Below, one piece after another: positions 1-11,745 of a stretch of DNA of 64,000 nt (position 1 is the first letter of the stretch; each line of letters opens with the position of its first letter). The notes under the pieces were generated by a model. It worked only from the letters and a program-made list of their open reading frames with translations, had not been told where the DNA came from and made no database searches. Origin of the DNA: Eimeria necatrix (Eukaryota; Apicomplexa; Conoidasida; Eucoccidiorida; Eimeriidae); NCBI RefSeq assembly GCF_000499385.1, contig NW_013654875.1:160620-224619 (forward strand), given 5' to 3'. The translations under genes were made by a program, and so were the position numbers.

Positions 1-721
1 TGTGGCTGCAGGTCAATATTTTATAGGCTTTTTACCGATCCGCTCAGGCCGAAGTGTTTCAAACTAAAGTTTTCAAAGGATCCCTAACTTTAGCAAATTT
101 CGGCAGCAGCTGCCGCATAGCATACTCTTTGTTTCGCAACTGAACAGCACGCCCTTGAAGAAAGCGCACACTAGGATCTTGTACTACACAAAACTGTCGG
201 AAACCCCGTATTTGCGCAGCCAACAGCTTTGGCAGGTATACAGGGGGAACTCTGGACACACGAGTCGCAGCCGCAGGCCAATCCAATTGGATGCTTTTTG
301 TAAATAGAGTCTATAAATCCTACTATGATGCCTGAACGAGGCTTTGCCCGTTCTCAAGCCAAAACGCGCTTCAGAAGAAGAATTGGGCGTGAAGTTTAAA
401 AGCCACAGAGGTAGCGCTGTTAGCTCATTTAATGGGAAGCACTTTCAGTGTTTTTACATGGAAATGCGTGATGCACAATGAGTTTAATGAGGATGAAACT
501 AGACACTTCTTACAGTGCAAGCTAAATAAGTGATACTAAGATGTGGCGGGAAGAAAAGCCTTCTCGCTACGTTCTTGGCCAGAGCTGCTCTTTATCAGCC
601 GCTTGAAGCACGCAGCAAAGGAGTTCAGAAGAAGCCGTCTTAGGGATTGGGAAATGCCGCCCTAAGAAATCTGCACAAGCTCTGCAACTCCAGTAGGCGC
701 TCTGTAATTTGTTCGTCCATC
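1..721. other. Spacer 3' of the first SAG gene
   Basis: No SAG exon, other recognisable gene, tRNA or repeat array was seen here. It lies just past the stop codon of the minus-strand SAG gene that follows. The short open frames have no family resemblance and no codon pattern to support them. Confidence 0.6.
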
Positions 722-2190
722 TTAAGTCAGAAGAATCAAGGCGAGCGACAACAGACCTGTAGCAGCGCTGGGAACCGAGATTGACGCTGCGCCTGTCTCC
801 GTTTCCCAGAGAGCATTGTAAAGCTCAGTTCTGCAAACGACAAGATACAATTACCAATGCTTAGCCTTTATAATCCCAGCGCACAAAGTAGCGTGCTCTT
901 GATTGATCATGCCGGTAATTTACCGCTTACGTGAAAGGCGCTTCCCCATTTTGGAGTGGCTCTACGAAGTAGCAGAATAAAATGTTGTGGCCTCCTGTGC
1001 AGTCTTTGGTGGCGGCGCATGAAACCTTTGTGCTCTTGCTTGACATCAAAAACGCAACATTGCTGGCCGCCACATTATTAAAGGGAACTTCATTAATATC
1101 ATATTTGCCTGTCGACGGGTCGAAGCGAGATCTGCAAAACGTAGGTGATGATGGTTACGGTCCAACAATTAAGAGACATGCTTTTTTGAGCTGCTGGCAG
1201 ACAAGAGAGCGCAGATGCAAAAATTGTGAAACTGGCTAAGAAAAAGTAGATAAAACGAGCGACGGACTCCTTGAGGTGGCTAAGCCCAGCTGTGTAAGTC
1301 TCCTCGATCAAAGCGTTGCAATCGAATTTCGTGTCATATGCAAATGGGATCACGAGCCCGGGATACTGCAGAGCAACGGAAAAGCAAGCAGTTTCGAAGC
1401 CCCCTGAATAAGTATAAAAACAGATTTCTTCTTGACCTGCAGCTGTCTACCATTTTAGCGGGTAGTGATAGTTGAGCGCGCCTAGTGTTGTAGCTCATAG
1501 CTCTTACTAGAAGTCATACCGTTTCTGCGTTTGCGCTTGCTGCCGAGTCACACGTAGTTGCATCCGTGCCCGCAAGCTTTGCTGCAATCGTTTTAGCAGT
1601 GGTATTCTCCTCACCCTCCTTTTTTAACTTTTTCAAACTTTCTGTCACCTCGTTGTCTTGTGCCTTGGTTAGGGCTTCTAACAGGCCTTTGACAGCTCCC
1701 GTCCTCATGGTGTTTATGATTGTCAGGCACTCTGAAAACAACATAACACGAGTTCAATGCCAAAGCGGCCATATCTTCGCAGTTGCTCCCACTGGGCCAT
1801 CTAGTAACCAACTAAGGAGCACATAGAGGGACATGCATTGAAGCGCCGCTGCAATGCCATCTACAGAAAACTTTTGAGGTTAAATGGCACTGGAATGCAT
1901 TGTAGGTATCATAATGTCTAAGAACAACCTCCGTAGACCAGCATATCTCCGCAAATCGAAGTATGGCAGTGTAAGCATCATTCATTTTTTTCTCTCGTTC
2001 ATGGTTCACCATCAGTTTTGTCGTCGGCTTTGGGCGCCGTCTGTTCAATCGAAATAAATAGTGCAAAGCCATCACGGCTCTCTTGAGAGCTTTCTGTGGC
2101 AGAGCGAAGGGAAAGCGCTGATGAGAGCTTCGGTGTGGCCACACTTGCGAGCACGCCGGCATAACAAGCAATCAAACCTACGCGAGTCAT
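722..2190 (-). CDS. SAG-family surface antigen, type A, five exons, intact
   Basis: Predicted secreted, GPI-anchored surface antigen of the Eimeria SAG family, about 266 residues. Exons on the minus strand: 2190-2010 (signal peptide starting MTRVGLIACYAG), 1731-1520, 1365-1268, 1131-931 and 830-722 (TAA). All introns are GT-AG with phases 1,0,2,2. Six mature cysteines are visible: ECL and TTC in exon 2, FDC in exon 3, SCAATKDC and FCYF in exon 4. Exon 4 carries the type A core DPSTGKYD. The last exon starts ELYNALWE and ends in a hydrophobic tail with no charged residues after it, as expected for a GPI signal. Published work assigns Eimeria SAGs a CAP-like fold; the specific role of this copy is unknown. 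The start is the only ATG that opens the signal peptide. It stands alone on the minus strand, with the next gene about 6 kb away. Confidence 0.85.
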
Positions 2191-2402
2191 CGTGGGGAAG
2201 TAGGTTTGTTACTAACAAAGTGAGAACACGTAGAACCGAACGAGTCGGCAAAAATAGAAGAAAGGAGAAAAAACAGAGAATGACGGCCTGTATCATTTGA
2301 TAGCAACGGTTAGTGATTATGTTGTGTGTGTTTGACAAGCAATGCGCAGACGAGCACAAATGCCTCGATCTCAGCACCCAGTCATTCGAGAAATTGCTTC
2401 GA

Positions 2403-2420
2403 CATTTCCAGAAATTTTAT
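2403..2420 (-). promoter_or_regulatory. Conserved upstream box of type A SAG genes
   Basis: A box close to CATTTCCAGAAATTTTAT (as it reads on the plus strand) lies about 213 nt before the ATG of the type A gene. Similar boxes occur about 239 nt before the type A gene starting at 32852 and about 244 nt before the pseudogene at 23677. A weaker match lies near 20830. The surrounding 200-250 nt are also alike. That this is promoter sequence is inferred only from conservation and position. Confidence 0.4.
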
Positions 2421-2440
2421 ATGCCTTTGAGAAAAAAACA

Positions 2441-4990
2441 TTCTGGAGTCTTATTCCTTTGTAGCGCCGTATTTCTCTCCTCTCAGAGATATTTACGCCG
2501 GCAGGAGCGCAGATCCCAGGAGCCACACGCCATCCAGAATACAGCGCAGAAAGCTGTTACAGGAAATATTTCCACATAGAAATCATAAGCAATAAGGATC
2601 CTCTTTTTAATAAACATGTTTTGAGGTTTTTGAGATGAAGCATTATTCTGTGTTCGTCACAGCAAGGTTGTTTGGAAGTTAGGCATTGTGTGACCAGATG
2701 GTGACTTGGATCCTCACACGCTGCCGAGGACAAAATTTCTGAACAGAGCTGGGCCATACAACATTTTCCATTGAAAAGTAAGTAGGCAGGCTTAATAGTC
2801 CAATAAAAGGCCACAAGCCGTGCACGCTCGCGTAACCGTGTTACTTTTGCTATTGCTTTATCGGACCGACTCTCTATCATAGAACCTCGAGATTTTTCCC
2901 ACCAGTGTTTACCTTGAACCTTATAACAGAGCATCTTATAACAGGAGGCATGTTTCTTTATAATAATTTCGACTGCGACCATTTCGTATGGACTTTTGTT
3001 CGCCTGCAAATCACTTTGGTCTTTTGGAAGCATCGCAATCGGACCAGCCACTGGTGCTGTAATGCCAGCGGATGCAGAGCTACTTGAACTAGATTTTTAC
3101 AAAGGCCCTATTTACTTTACCAAGCCAGATACAAGCTTCGCATAGTCACTCTTGCGCATGTATATATTTCAGTGCAGGTCTACTCAAATGAATTCAACAT
3201 CTACCGAGCTAGTAGCACCACAGAAAATGTTGTCTGCAGAGAAGAAGCGGATCTCTTTGCATTTTAGACTCCATACAACTAAGCAACGGAGCAAGGAGCC
3301 CCTGCGTGTGCTACCAGAGGCACTGGGCACAACCAGCAAGCCTCTTGACTGTCATGCATGGCAGTGTTTGTCTACTCCGATTCGGCTTCTTCCCACGGTA
3401 CACTAAAGCATTTTAACAGTGTCACAACAGGAGCTAAGCGAAGAGAAGCAAAAGTTAGGATGACAAACTTGACGAGAGGCCCACATAATTTACTTATTCT
3501 TTGATGTTTGGAGCCATGAACGGTGCAGTTCGTTCCCCTACCACTACGTTCTTGTAACACCCTCCGCGGTATGAAGTGGATCAGGTCACTGCTAAACTAG
3601 GCAACCATAGCGGTCTTGGAAAAGTCGCTGCTCTTTGGAAGCAATGTACCTTGAGGGCCAAAATTTCCACTGTTGCTTATACTGCGAAGTGAAACTGCAT
3701 CCACACATCTTCGAGACAAGCGAGCATCAACCCACTGTCGAAAAAGTGCCACATATTAGACTTCAATTGCACCGAAGTTGTGAGTCTTAGGTCACTAATT
3801 ACGAGGTGAAATTTTGATGCCCAATAAACTGTACGCTTTCATGGCGATTGCAAGCCTTAGCCCTTTCTGGATCGACACTTTAACCACAAATTTATATGCA
3901 AGCACATCATTTGCACGTGCACGTTCATGCATGTGGATAAATGTATGTGTTTAGTAACATCTGCGCGTGAGTACATGCACCAATAACGAAGGTCCAGTCA
4001 CTTGCCTCTACTGATACATACCTGTAGTTTGTTCATATTTGCCCACTGTTGCCTCCGGAACTTTCTCTTTGTTCCGTAAGCCTGTCCCCCAGAGTTTAGC
4101 TTAGCAAATAACATGCATACGCTTCTTTTGACTTTGAGATTATCTACGGTATAACAGAACTCAGTGAGACGTGCGGGAAAAGCCCAATTCTTGTAGCTGC
4201 TCCTGTTCTGACTGCCAGCAATGTGATTTCGGACTGCCCTGCGCAGCGCCACTTCCATTACAGCTGTTTGTGAGTTGAGCCCGAATTTTCGTCACGTTCT
4301 TTTTATCGATATCGTGCATAAGATAATCGATTTCATGTTTGAAAAATCTGATGCAGCTTCATTAAGACACGAATACCAATCATACTCCTTATAACGATGG
4401 GCGTGGAACTTTTAGGCAGTATGAAGTACTGACATTGACGTGCACAACTATACATATGATCTTTGGTGATGGTATTTTCAGGACGTTTTCACGCTATAAT
4501 TTCAACCCATATATAATCGCGGTGTTTACTCTTCTTCGGTCTGCTGCCAGAGCATTCTCGTACATTCCAGACTGGCGCATTTATAGATGTTCAGTTTACT
4601 TTGGTCTTAAAAGGACAATATGGGGAACAGAAAGCACAAGGCAGAAAAAACTGGTTTAAAAGTTCCGAACTGGATCTAATTTGAGAATGCGCTTCGCCGG
4701 AAAAGCATGGTTCCTTGGACAACGGAATCCCAAAGCCAAACAGCGGTAATTGCCACATGTGGTTTTCACAAATGAGCTTTAAAATGCTCTCTTAAGAGTG
4801 GAATCAGGCACAACTTCTATCTAGGCCCCCAGCCTTGTCGGCGCTCTCTTCTCCGTCGCTTTGATCCTTCTGACCTAAGTCTGAGGAACAAACTGAAACG
4901 TAGCTGGTGAAGATGTCGAAGTTCTAAAAATTCGTGGTAAGGCATTCATAACTCATCGAAAGGTTGGCTTCTGTACTCCACTGCTGCCCA
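2441..4990. other. Spacer without recognisable genes
   Basis: I see no SAG exon, splice-consistent coding segment or RNA gene here. Short open frames on both strands lack any family signature. From 2441 it continues the 5' flank of the type A gene, then becomes unique-looking DNA. Confidence 0.5.
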
Positions 4991-5959
4991 CTGCAAATGC
5001 TTGACGAAGAGGACGTTTGGCCAAGGACGCATTTTATCTTTCTATCCCCACAAAATCTAACTACAACTTCGCAGCTTGCGCTGTTTGGATTGCCTAGTAT
5101 CAATATCATTAACTTCTCTGCGCATCGCAAATTTCCATACGAAACCGCTCACGGTATTTTCCATCAGTGAGCTGACTGGGCTCGTTGAGTGACTCTAGAT
5201 TTCGCAGACAAGTGCCTCCTCTGAAGTGCATTTTCACCTAAGAATGCGCATAACCCTCTCCGAAGATCATGACGGAAATTCTAGACTCAGTTTATTAAAA
5301 ACACTCAGTCGGCCAGGCGAGAGGCTTCGACTCTGGCTGCCTAGAGTGTCTCCTGTACTCACCTGACAACTCACCTGACAGAGCTGTTAGCTGCGCGAAG
5401 TCAAAAGCTCCCATAGTGAAACAGAAATTCTGATAATTTTAAACAGCATCTGTTCTAGTCTTTGTTTGCTTTTTGCTTTTAAGAAGTGCCACTCAGTTGA
5501 GAGACAAAGAATATGCTCTGGTGCATCTGTTGGTGCTTTGGAGCTTGCCGAAGACAAGGTTTCTTTGAAGTTGCAACTTTTAAATCTTCTAACGTGAGAG
5601 AACTGGAAATATTTGCAAATTGTGACCCCGTAATTCTCCTAGCATGTATTTCGCAATATTTCGCTTTGTTTTCGAGATTATTGAGCGACTTGCTTGTGTT
5701 TGCTCATGTTGACACGGCGCAATGTGCAACACCATTATGTTCCGAACCTTAGAGTTCTCTGGGACTAGTTCTGAGCTCACCCAGGTTGCAAACGCGATCT
5801 GCAGTATCCCAAAGCAACTCAGCAAAAACTGGTGAGAAGCTGCGTCCGCTGGCGTAGTCTCACTTCTCTATTCTGAAACATAGTTTACTGATCACAGCTC
5901 ATGTAAGGACACAGCACTTTACAGCGCAGTATAGTTTCAAGATTTCTGCTCATGTTATT

Positions 5960-6440
5960 CTTTTCGCTGGACAACCTTTGGAGCTTTTTTCGTTTCGTGT
6001 CTTATTTTCTTCCCCCGACGCATGTTTGTGTCTTGTCTCCTTCCGTCCCCAGTCCTTTCGTGTTTGCCATCTATCTTTTTCTTTCTTTGCTGACTTCCTT
6101 ATCTTTTCCCTTCTCCCATTATAATTTGCCGCCTGCCTATTCGTGTTTGCGTCATTCATCTTTCGTTCCTTCCTGTTCTTTGGTGTCGGCTGGCTCTTCC
6201 TGTCTTTTGTGCTCTCTCCTTGCGTCGCCTGTCTCTTAATCTTTCCTGTCACTTTTTGTATCCCGTGCCCTTGCTTCTTTTGTCTCTTTCTGTCCCATGC
6301 TTGCTTTTTCCGGCCTTAAGGTTCCTCCTGTCCCTTCTCTTTTCGTGTCTACTTTTATCGCTTCTTTTCCTGTGTTCTGACTCTCCTTCTTCCTATCCGT
6401 TTTCTTCCCCGTGTAGTAGTCGAAAATTCCCGATTCAGAG
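5960..6440 (+). repeat. Polypyrimidine-rich degenerate repeat
   Basis: The plus strand is almost purine-free, with recurring short words such as CCTGTC, TTTCGTGTC and TTTTCCTGT. A matching purine-rich tract lies in the inverted copy of the same unit at 29830-30240. The open frames here on both strands are a by-product of the skewed composition. No copy was seen in the second unit. Confidence 0.6.
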
Positions 6441-6530
6441 GTTGGCTCGTCCCACGAATGCAGTGTGATAAACGTTACCCTGAATTTTTGGCCACTTCGA
6501 AACAAAAAAAGTGCAAGTAATATCAAATCT

Positions 6531-6583
6531 AACAAAAGATTACGAAAAGCTTAAATATTTTAAGCTTTTCGTAATCTTTTGTT
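6531..6583. repeat. Perfect inverted repeat, 25 bp arms, 3 nt loop
   Basis: The left arm at 6531-6555 (beginning AACAAAAGATTACG) is exactly complementary to the right arm at 6559-6583, with loop TAT. It lies just 3' of the polypyrimidine tract. It could be a very short palindromic element remnant or a hairpin with an RNA function; nothing in the sequence decides. Confidence 0.85.
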
Positions 6584-7394
6584 ACAATTGAGAACGCCAC
6601 TGTAAAGAGCATGGCTCCGTAAGTAGTGCAGGCTCCAGCGTGCCGAGTGTTTGCCAGTATATCGACAGGAAATCTTGTGTGCTCAATCAGGAAACTAGGA
6701 GATGGCTTGCAAACAGTTCTTTACAGTCACGTCGTAGGAAAGGAGAGGCGCAACGGCCCTCCATGCGTGCACGCACAAGTGGCCACCCTTTGAACCATCA
6801 GTTGCTCATGTTAATGACAACTGCAAGTTGCATGTATATTTCATCTTATTTTGGCTATTAGATTCTGCAAATGAATGCCAGTACAACTTAGCTCGAGCAA
6901 GTCCTATAGTCTGACCAGTCCAGTGCGAACCTAATGGTGTGAATGCTTTCCTTGCGGTCAAAGAGCCCACAACACGTGCCTTCAGAAGCACTCATATCTT
7001 CTTAAACACTTTTTGAAAACATTTCAGTGGGAAGCTTCATCGCTGTTCGGTGAGCTGGAGTGTATGCTACATGAGCCGCAGTATCTTCAGGCGGCTCCAT
7101 CTGGTCTCACGCGGCATAAAAATGTCGGAAGACTAAATATGGTAGCACAACGCGGTTACACAAAACACACAGTGCTTCAAAAAGAGTCGAAAACAGGTGG
7201 CGGGGTCCTATGCATATTCTTGCCTCAGTGAATGCCAGGATGTTGGGGTTGTCACCTTGATGAGTCGTATCTCGTGCACACAATTACTTGCTGCTTCTTC
7301 ATGCTTCCCCTTCTGGTTCTTCTCTTCCCTTTGTGCGTACTCCCACTGACGTTTGCCAAGCATTTTTCGCGCTTCGGTTCTTCCTATTTTCGAG

Positions 7395-7600
7395 CATATC
7401 TTGCATTAATTTGCTGGAGTGCTGTAGATAGTGCTGTGGGGAACAGCTCGCGGTAGCAACCTCAGCAGGCAGGTCAGAGACTGTCCCGAGTCAATTTGCA
7501 ACTGTTAATCATCACTCCAAAAGCCAGAATGAAAGATCATTATTTGGTCAAGCAGCCACGGCTCCTAAACAGGAGGACAAAACTGGTGGTGAATTGCAAA
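7395..7600 (+). pseudogene. Decayed SAG exon-1-like relic, copy 1
   Basis: Resembles a SAG signal-peptide exon (remnants of the LLACYAG coding segment near 7400 and of the KTDG/GTGAA exon end near 7580-7590) but has stop codons, and no other exons follow before the intact gene at 8256. Closely related relics occur at 14839-15032 (+) and 28305-28520 (-) in the same relative position. A degenerate copy of the type B upstream box precedes it at about 7240-7265. Confidence 0.5.
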
Positions 7601-8090
7601 CACTGGAACAGTGCTAATGTAGGTTCAGCCGCGATTTGATTTATGATTACGAGCGGAGGGAGTTGGGCGTTCGTAGCAAGCTCTATCGACAGGCTAATGC
7701 GCTTCTGTGTGCTTGGCTTGACTTAACGTGTTCGAGATCCCGCCACCCTGTGGACTTCCCGGTCTCACAGGTTACACATTGCTTGACTCACCTAGAAGAA
7801 TTCTCGGGCAAAAGCAAAGTAAAATCGGAAATTAGCAGAGATGGGCTTGTCGCTACATGGCGAAACATTGCCCTTGTTGTTTTTCCGCAGCTCGTAATGC
7901 GGGTGAGCGAGAGATGAACAGGCACACGCACGCGTTCCCGTTCCAGATAGCAACTCGTAACCACTCACATCAATAGACCCGTGAAAGCCCACACACTCAG
8001 CTTGTCAAACGTTTTCAGTTAAACCTACATAAAATTGAATACCCAATCAAAATAATAGCTTGGCTCAGATGGCGGGACCGCGCCGTGGTC

Positions 8091-8124
8091 TAGCTGGCAG
8101 CTGGGATTGTCACCTCGATGAGCT
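8091..8124 (+). promoter_or_regulatory. Conserved upstream box of type B SAG gene
   Basis: Contains GATTGTCACCTCGATGAG about 133 nt before the ATG. Equivalent boxes lie 123-142 nt before each of the other six type B genes. They are usually preceded by a CTAGCTGGCAGCTG segment and followed by a TGCACGC-like stretch. Core promoter or 5' UTR function is an inference from constant position and conservation. Confidence 0.5.
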
Positions 8125-8255
8125 CTTAATTGCCAATTGCACGCACACATTCGATCCCCAACAGTTGTCCACTTTTTTATCCCATCACTTGTTGCCCTGT
8201 GTATGCTCGTCTACTTTGCCCCTGTGGACCCTTCGGTTCCGTAAGTTATTCCTCA

Positions 8256-9874
8256 ATGCCTCGCATTGGCCTCTTGGCGTGCTACGCTGGGCTCCTTGCT
8301 GGAGCAGCGATACCAAATTCTTCAGCAGCGGTTCCGATTCGCTCTGCCTCTGTTAACCCGCACCACGGGAGCCCAGACATAAAAGCTCCTTCCCTTGCTC
8401 AGCTGGGAACAGCGCCTGCTGCCGATGATGTAACTAACGGTAAGTTGTGTAGATGTAAAGGAAATGACAAGCACGCTGGCCTTAAATGTAATATCGTCTG
8501 TAGACAGTCCTAGAGCCCAAGATACATGGTACAATACTGTCATCAAACCATGCCCGTAAGACTCGTTGATTGGACTGTCATCTGTTGCAATGAGCACTTA
8601 TAGCATGTTCTTTGCTCCCCCTTTTAACAACCGTTAGCCCCCCAATTATACGCGTAATTGATTTGTTCTGAACACTTACTTTTAATACTATATAGGTGTT
8701 CGCGTGCAGTATCACCCGCTGTAAATGTGGCGTCTGTTTTCTGCACCAATTCAGAATGCTTGCCAGTTCTTAATGCCTTGCGAACGGAAGGGCTAGACGG
8801 ATTGTTGAGCGAACTTGTCAAAGCAAGTAGCGAAGAAGTTCGCTCGAGTCTATCTCCTCAAACAAAAAGTGAGAGCGATAAGAAAACAACCGTAGTTGAA
8901 ATTGCACAAGAGCTCGCGGGGGAGAACAAAGAGAACTGTGAAGCAGCCGATGCGAATACGTCCAAGGTATGACTTCTGGTGCCACCTATTGACACGAAAT
9001 ACTCTAACTTCTTTGTACTGATTTGTCCGAGGTCTTGCTCACCTGCATTTGTTAGCCGCCATTTGCGGTGCTCTAAACTGTGCTATCGTTTGTGTACAGT
9101 ATTCTGGACTTGTAATTACTTTTCAACACTCCACAGCGTTTGACTGCGAGGCTCTGATCAAGGAATCCTTCGCTGCAGGACTGAGCCATCTCCAACAGTC
9201 CGTTTTTGCCATTTTCTCCAACAAAAGTTTCTGTTTCTATGAAATTCACTGAGGCATGCGGCATGCGATGTTTATCCATGTGTCTCCATGGATGATGGAG
9301 CAGAGTGATTTCGTTTAACTTTGTTTCGCACTCCCTGTGCAACAATCTGTATACACTGTATCTGCAATTTGATCGCTCCTGCTATTTGGCCGCTCTACTA
9401 TTCTCACTGTTTTGATCTGGCTATTGCAAGCTTCTGCGCAGAGAGAGCTACGAGACGTCGTCTGCAACCAATAAATTGGGCACTGCTCCGCTGGACAATC
9501 CAGCAGCAAAAAATCTCGCGGCTATAGTGTCAACTAAAGCGGGAAAAGTGTCATGCGCCGCCACAACAGACTGTGCAGCTGGCAGCAATGTCTTGTTTTG
9601 CTATTTCATAGAGCCCTTAGCAGTGGACGAAGCGCAGCCAATCAAGTGAGTAATTTTACACAGGAGAATCTTGCTGATTGCCTGCTGTTTAACGCTGCGG
9701 CTTGCGATCTATATAGGCATGAAACTGAACCCACTTGGCAAGCAGAGTGTTCTGCTTTTTTGCAGGGCTGAAGTGTATGAAGCGCTTCTGAAGCGACAGC
9801 GGGGCTTAGCGCCGATCACAATTCCTGGCATTACAGCTACGCTTTTCTCCCTCGCGTTGATAATGTTGAGTTGA
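8256..9874 (+). CDS. SAG-family surface antigen, type B, five exons, intact
   Basis: About 268 residues. Exons 8256-8439 (signal peptide starting MPRIGLLACYAG), 8755-8966, 9100-9197, 9442-9645 and 9766-9874 (TGA); phases 1,0,2,2; all GT-AG. The six cysteines are ECL, NC, FDC, SCAATTDC and FCYF. Exon 4 carries the type B core NKLGTAPLDN with one local oddity: a serine precedes the tyrosine (ESYETS) where the paralogues have NYDAS. The last exon starts AEVYEALLKRQRG and ends in a hydrophobic GPI-type tail. The start is the ATG that begins the signal peptide; an upstream in-frame-looking extension to about 8130 lies in the 5' leader and is not supported. It follows the first copy of the duplicated spacer unit. 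Confidence 0.85.
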
Positions 9875-11090
9875 AAACGGTCGACGACTAGCAACGCAGC
9901 AGCGCTGATTATTATTACTACTATTACTGCTCGCCCTCCGCGTTAACGCCGACGTATCTCGAGGAAACGTGTCCATCGAAGCATCGCAACGATATTTTTT
10001 TTATCTGAGCTTCACCTTCAAGTGGAGCTGCACAAGGGCATCGTGTGCGGTGATATACAGATTCACTTCGTATCGCATTCATTAAAGCAAGCAAAGGAAC
10101 GCTGGAAATGCTCCGCATTACTACCATAGCTTTCAGAATTAAGGGTAGAAGACGAGCATTAAACAGCACAATGGAAAAAATTTGCCGTGCATATTGACGC
10201 TTCACCTGCAAGGTCCAAGCCAGTTTTTTTTTCCGAGGAAGATGAAGAATGAGGCTGTTTCATCTCTACGAAGGCAGCAGCGCCTCAACCGGACAATTAC
10301 CAACATGGTTCTGAGAATTCGACACGCTATTTTGGTTGTTTTCATGAGAATTTGTCCCAACCTAGGTTTTTTGTGCAACTCGGATGGTCTAGATGTTTCC
10401 ATTTAAAATATTCATCGTTTTCTTCATCCGGTTAATAAAAAGTAGATAGGGAAAACCCCCAATCTTGAATAACATAGGCAACAAGAGAGCTCTTCTCATT
10501 AATGTAGAAGAAACTGCTTGTAATTCACTCTCCTGCAAACTTCTGGAAGGCAAGAGGAAGTTATTGCTAACGACGAGGTGACAATTTGTAAACACCTCTA
10601 GAGCCTCGGCGCACTTAGTAGTTTGAAGTCGGATTGCGCATTTATTCTCTGTAACAAACATATTCAATACTTATGGAGTCGGGTTGTAGCACACGTCTCA
10701 AGCATTACGACCAGGTAAGAACGCTGAATGTAGCTTCTACCAGCTTCAACAAAATTGGCTGGGAATGGATCAATGTGTCAACAGCAAGCAGGAGCACTTC
10801 GATGGACTGATTCACCGCAGCAGTTTGCACTCTGTCCTGCTGCAACAATGCACAAAGTCAAAAGGAGCTCATATATGCAGCTCAGTGAGGCTAGCTTCTA
10901 CAGGGTGCACTCCCGGAACAAAATTAGCCAAAGAGTCGGAAGTGGGCAGACAACGAGCAGGGATTTACCGTAGGTGCACTCAACTGTCACTTTCGGCTAA
11001 AAAGCTGGACAGCTGCAATGCAATGGAATAATTGAATTCATATGCTTATACGAGGGGCTTCGAAATTGATTGTTCCGCTGTTGCCCTGCA
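9875..11090. other. Spacer between type B gene and type A pseudogene
   Basis: Segment 9998-10160 is homologous, in the same position 3' of the gene, to sequence after the type B genes at 26065 and 34925 (shared words near TATCACCG and CAGCTTCAC). This suggests a conserved 3' flank that was copied with the genes. Exons 1 and 2 of the downstream pseudogene were looked for here and not found. Confidence 0.45.
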
Positions 11091-11745
11091 GCACTCCGGA
11101 CTCACAATTCCATTCGGGCATGACACGAAATTCGATTTTGATGCCTTGATTCAGGCTACTTACACAGCCGGACTGACCACTTGAAGGAGCCCGTTGCTTG
11201 TTTATCTAGTTTTCTTCAAGTCCAACAGTCTCTCAACTTGCGCTCTCTCGTGAGCCACGTTATGTAAACTGTGTGCTTTAAAACTATAGTGCTCTGCATT
11301 GCCGCCTTCGTCCCGCAGGTCTAACTCCAACCCGTTGACAGGCAAATATAATGTTTCAGAAGCTTCATTCAATTATGTTGCAGCCAGAAATGCCGCGTTC
11401 CTGATATCAAGCACAAGGTCTCATGTGCCGCCACCAACGACTGCGAAGGAGGCCACAATGTTTTATTTTGCTACTTCATAGAGCCACTCCAAACTGGGCA
11501 TACGCCTTTCACGTAAGCGTTAAGTCAACTGCATGACCACCGACGGCATAAACGGTAGAACACAGTTCTCAATTCGCTCGAGTGCAGGTGAAAAACGCAA
11601 GACATAACAAGAGTACCTGTATCGTGTCGCTTGTAGAGCTGAGCTCTACAATGCTCTATGGGAAGCGGTGACAGGTGCAGTGCCCATCTCGATTCTCTGC
11701 GCTGCCGACTCTCTTTTGTCTCTCGTCTTGATTCTTCTGAGTTAA
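11091..11745 (+). pseudogene. Truncated, frameshifted type A SAG pseudogene
   Basis: Only exons 3-5 remain: about 11091-11188, 11319-11515 and 11637-11745. Exon 3 has lost one base in the AGLSHL segment, which brings a stop into frame. Its cysteine is replaced (FDF instead of FDC). Exon 4 lacks two codons and one further base around the SCAAT motif, so its second half is out of frame. The last exon (ELYNALWE, hydrophobic tail, TAA) is still open. Signal-peptide and second exons are absent upstream. It is the type A partner of the module that ends with the type B gene at 15742. Confidence 0.8.

Larger units (their letters stand above)
5000..7620 (+). repeat. Segmental duplication unit, copy 1
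   Basis: First of three homologous copies of a spacer unit. The others are at about 11880-15060 (+) and 28290-31140 (reverse strand). Matching landmarks in order: the segment at 5010-5190 matches the reverse complement of 31000-31130; 5220-5560 matches 12059-12400 and the reverse complement of 30500-30860; 6690-6990 matches 13840-14060; 7010-7130 matches the 147-149 bp unit at 14143; and an exon-1-like relic closes the unit. In each copy an intact type B SAG gene follows on the same strand. By eye the copies are clearly homologous but well diverged. Confidence 0.6.

Noticed and set aside
5952..6535. Overlapping open frames on both strands
   Set aside because: They result from the pyrimidine-only composition; the residues are monotonous (Ser/Leu/Phe or Lys/Arg/Glu) and no motif is present.
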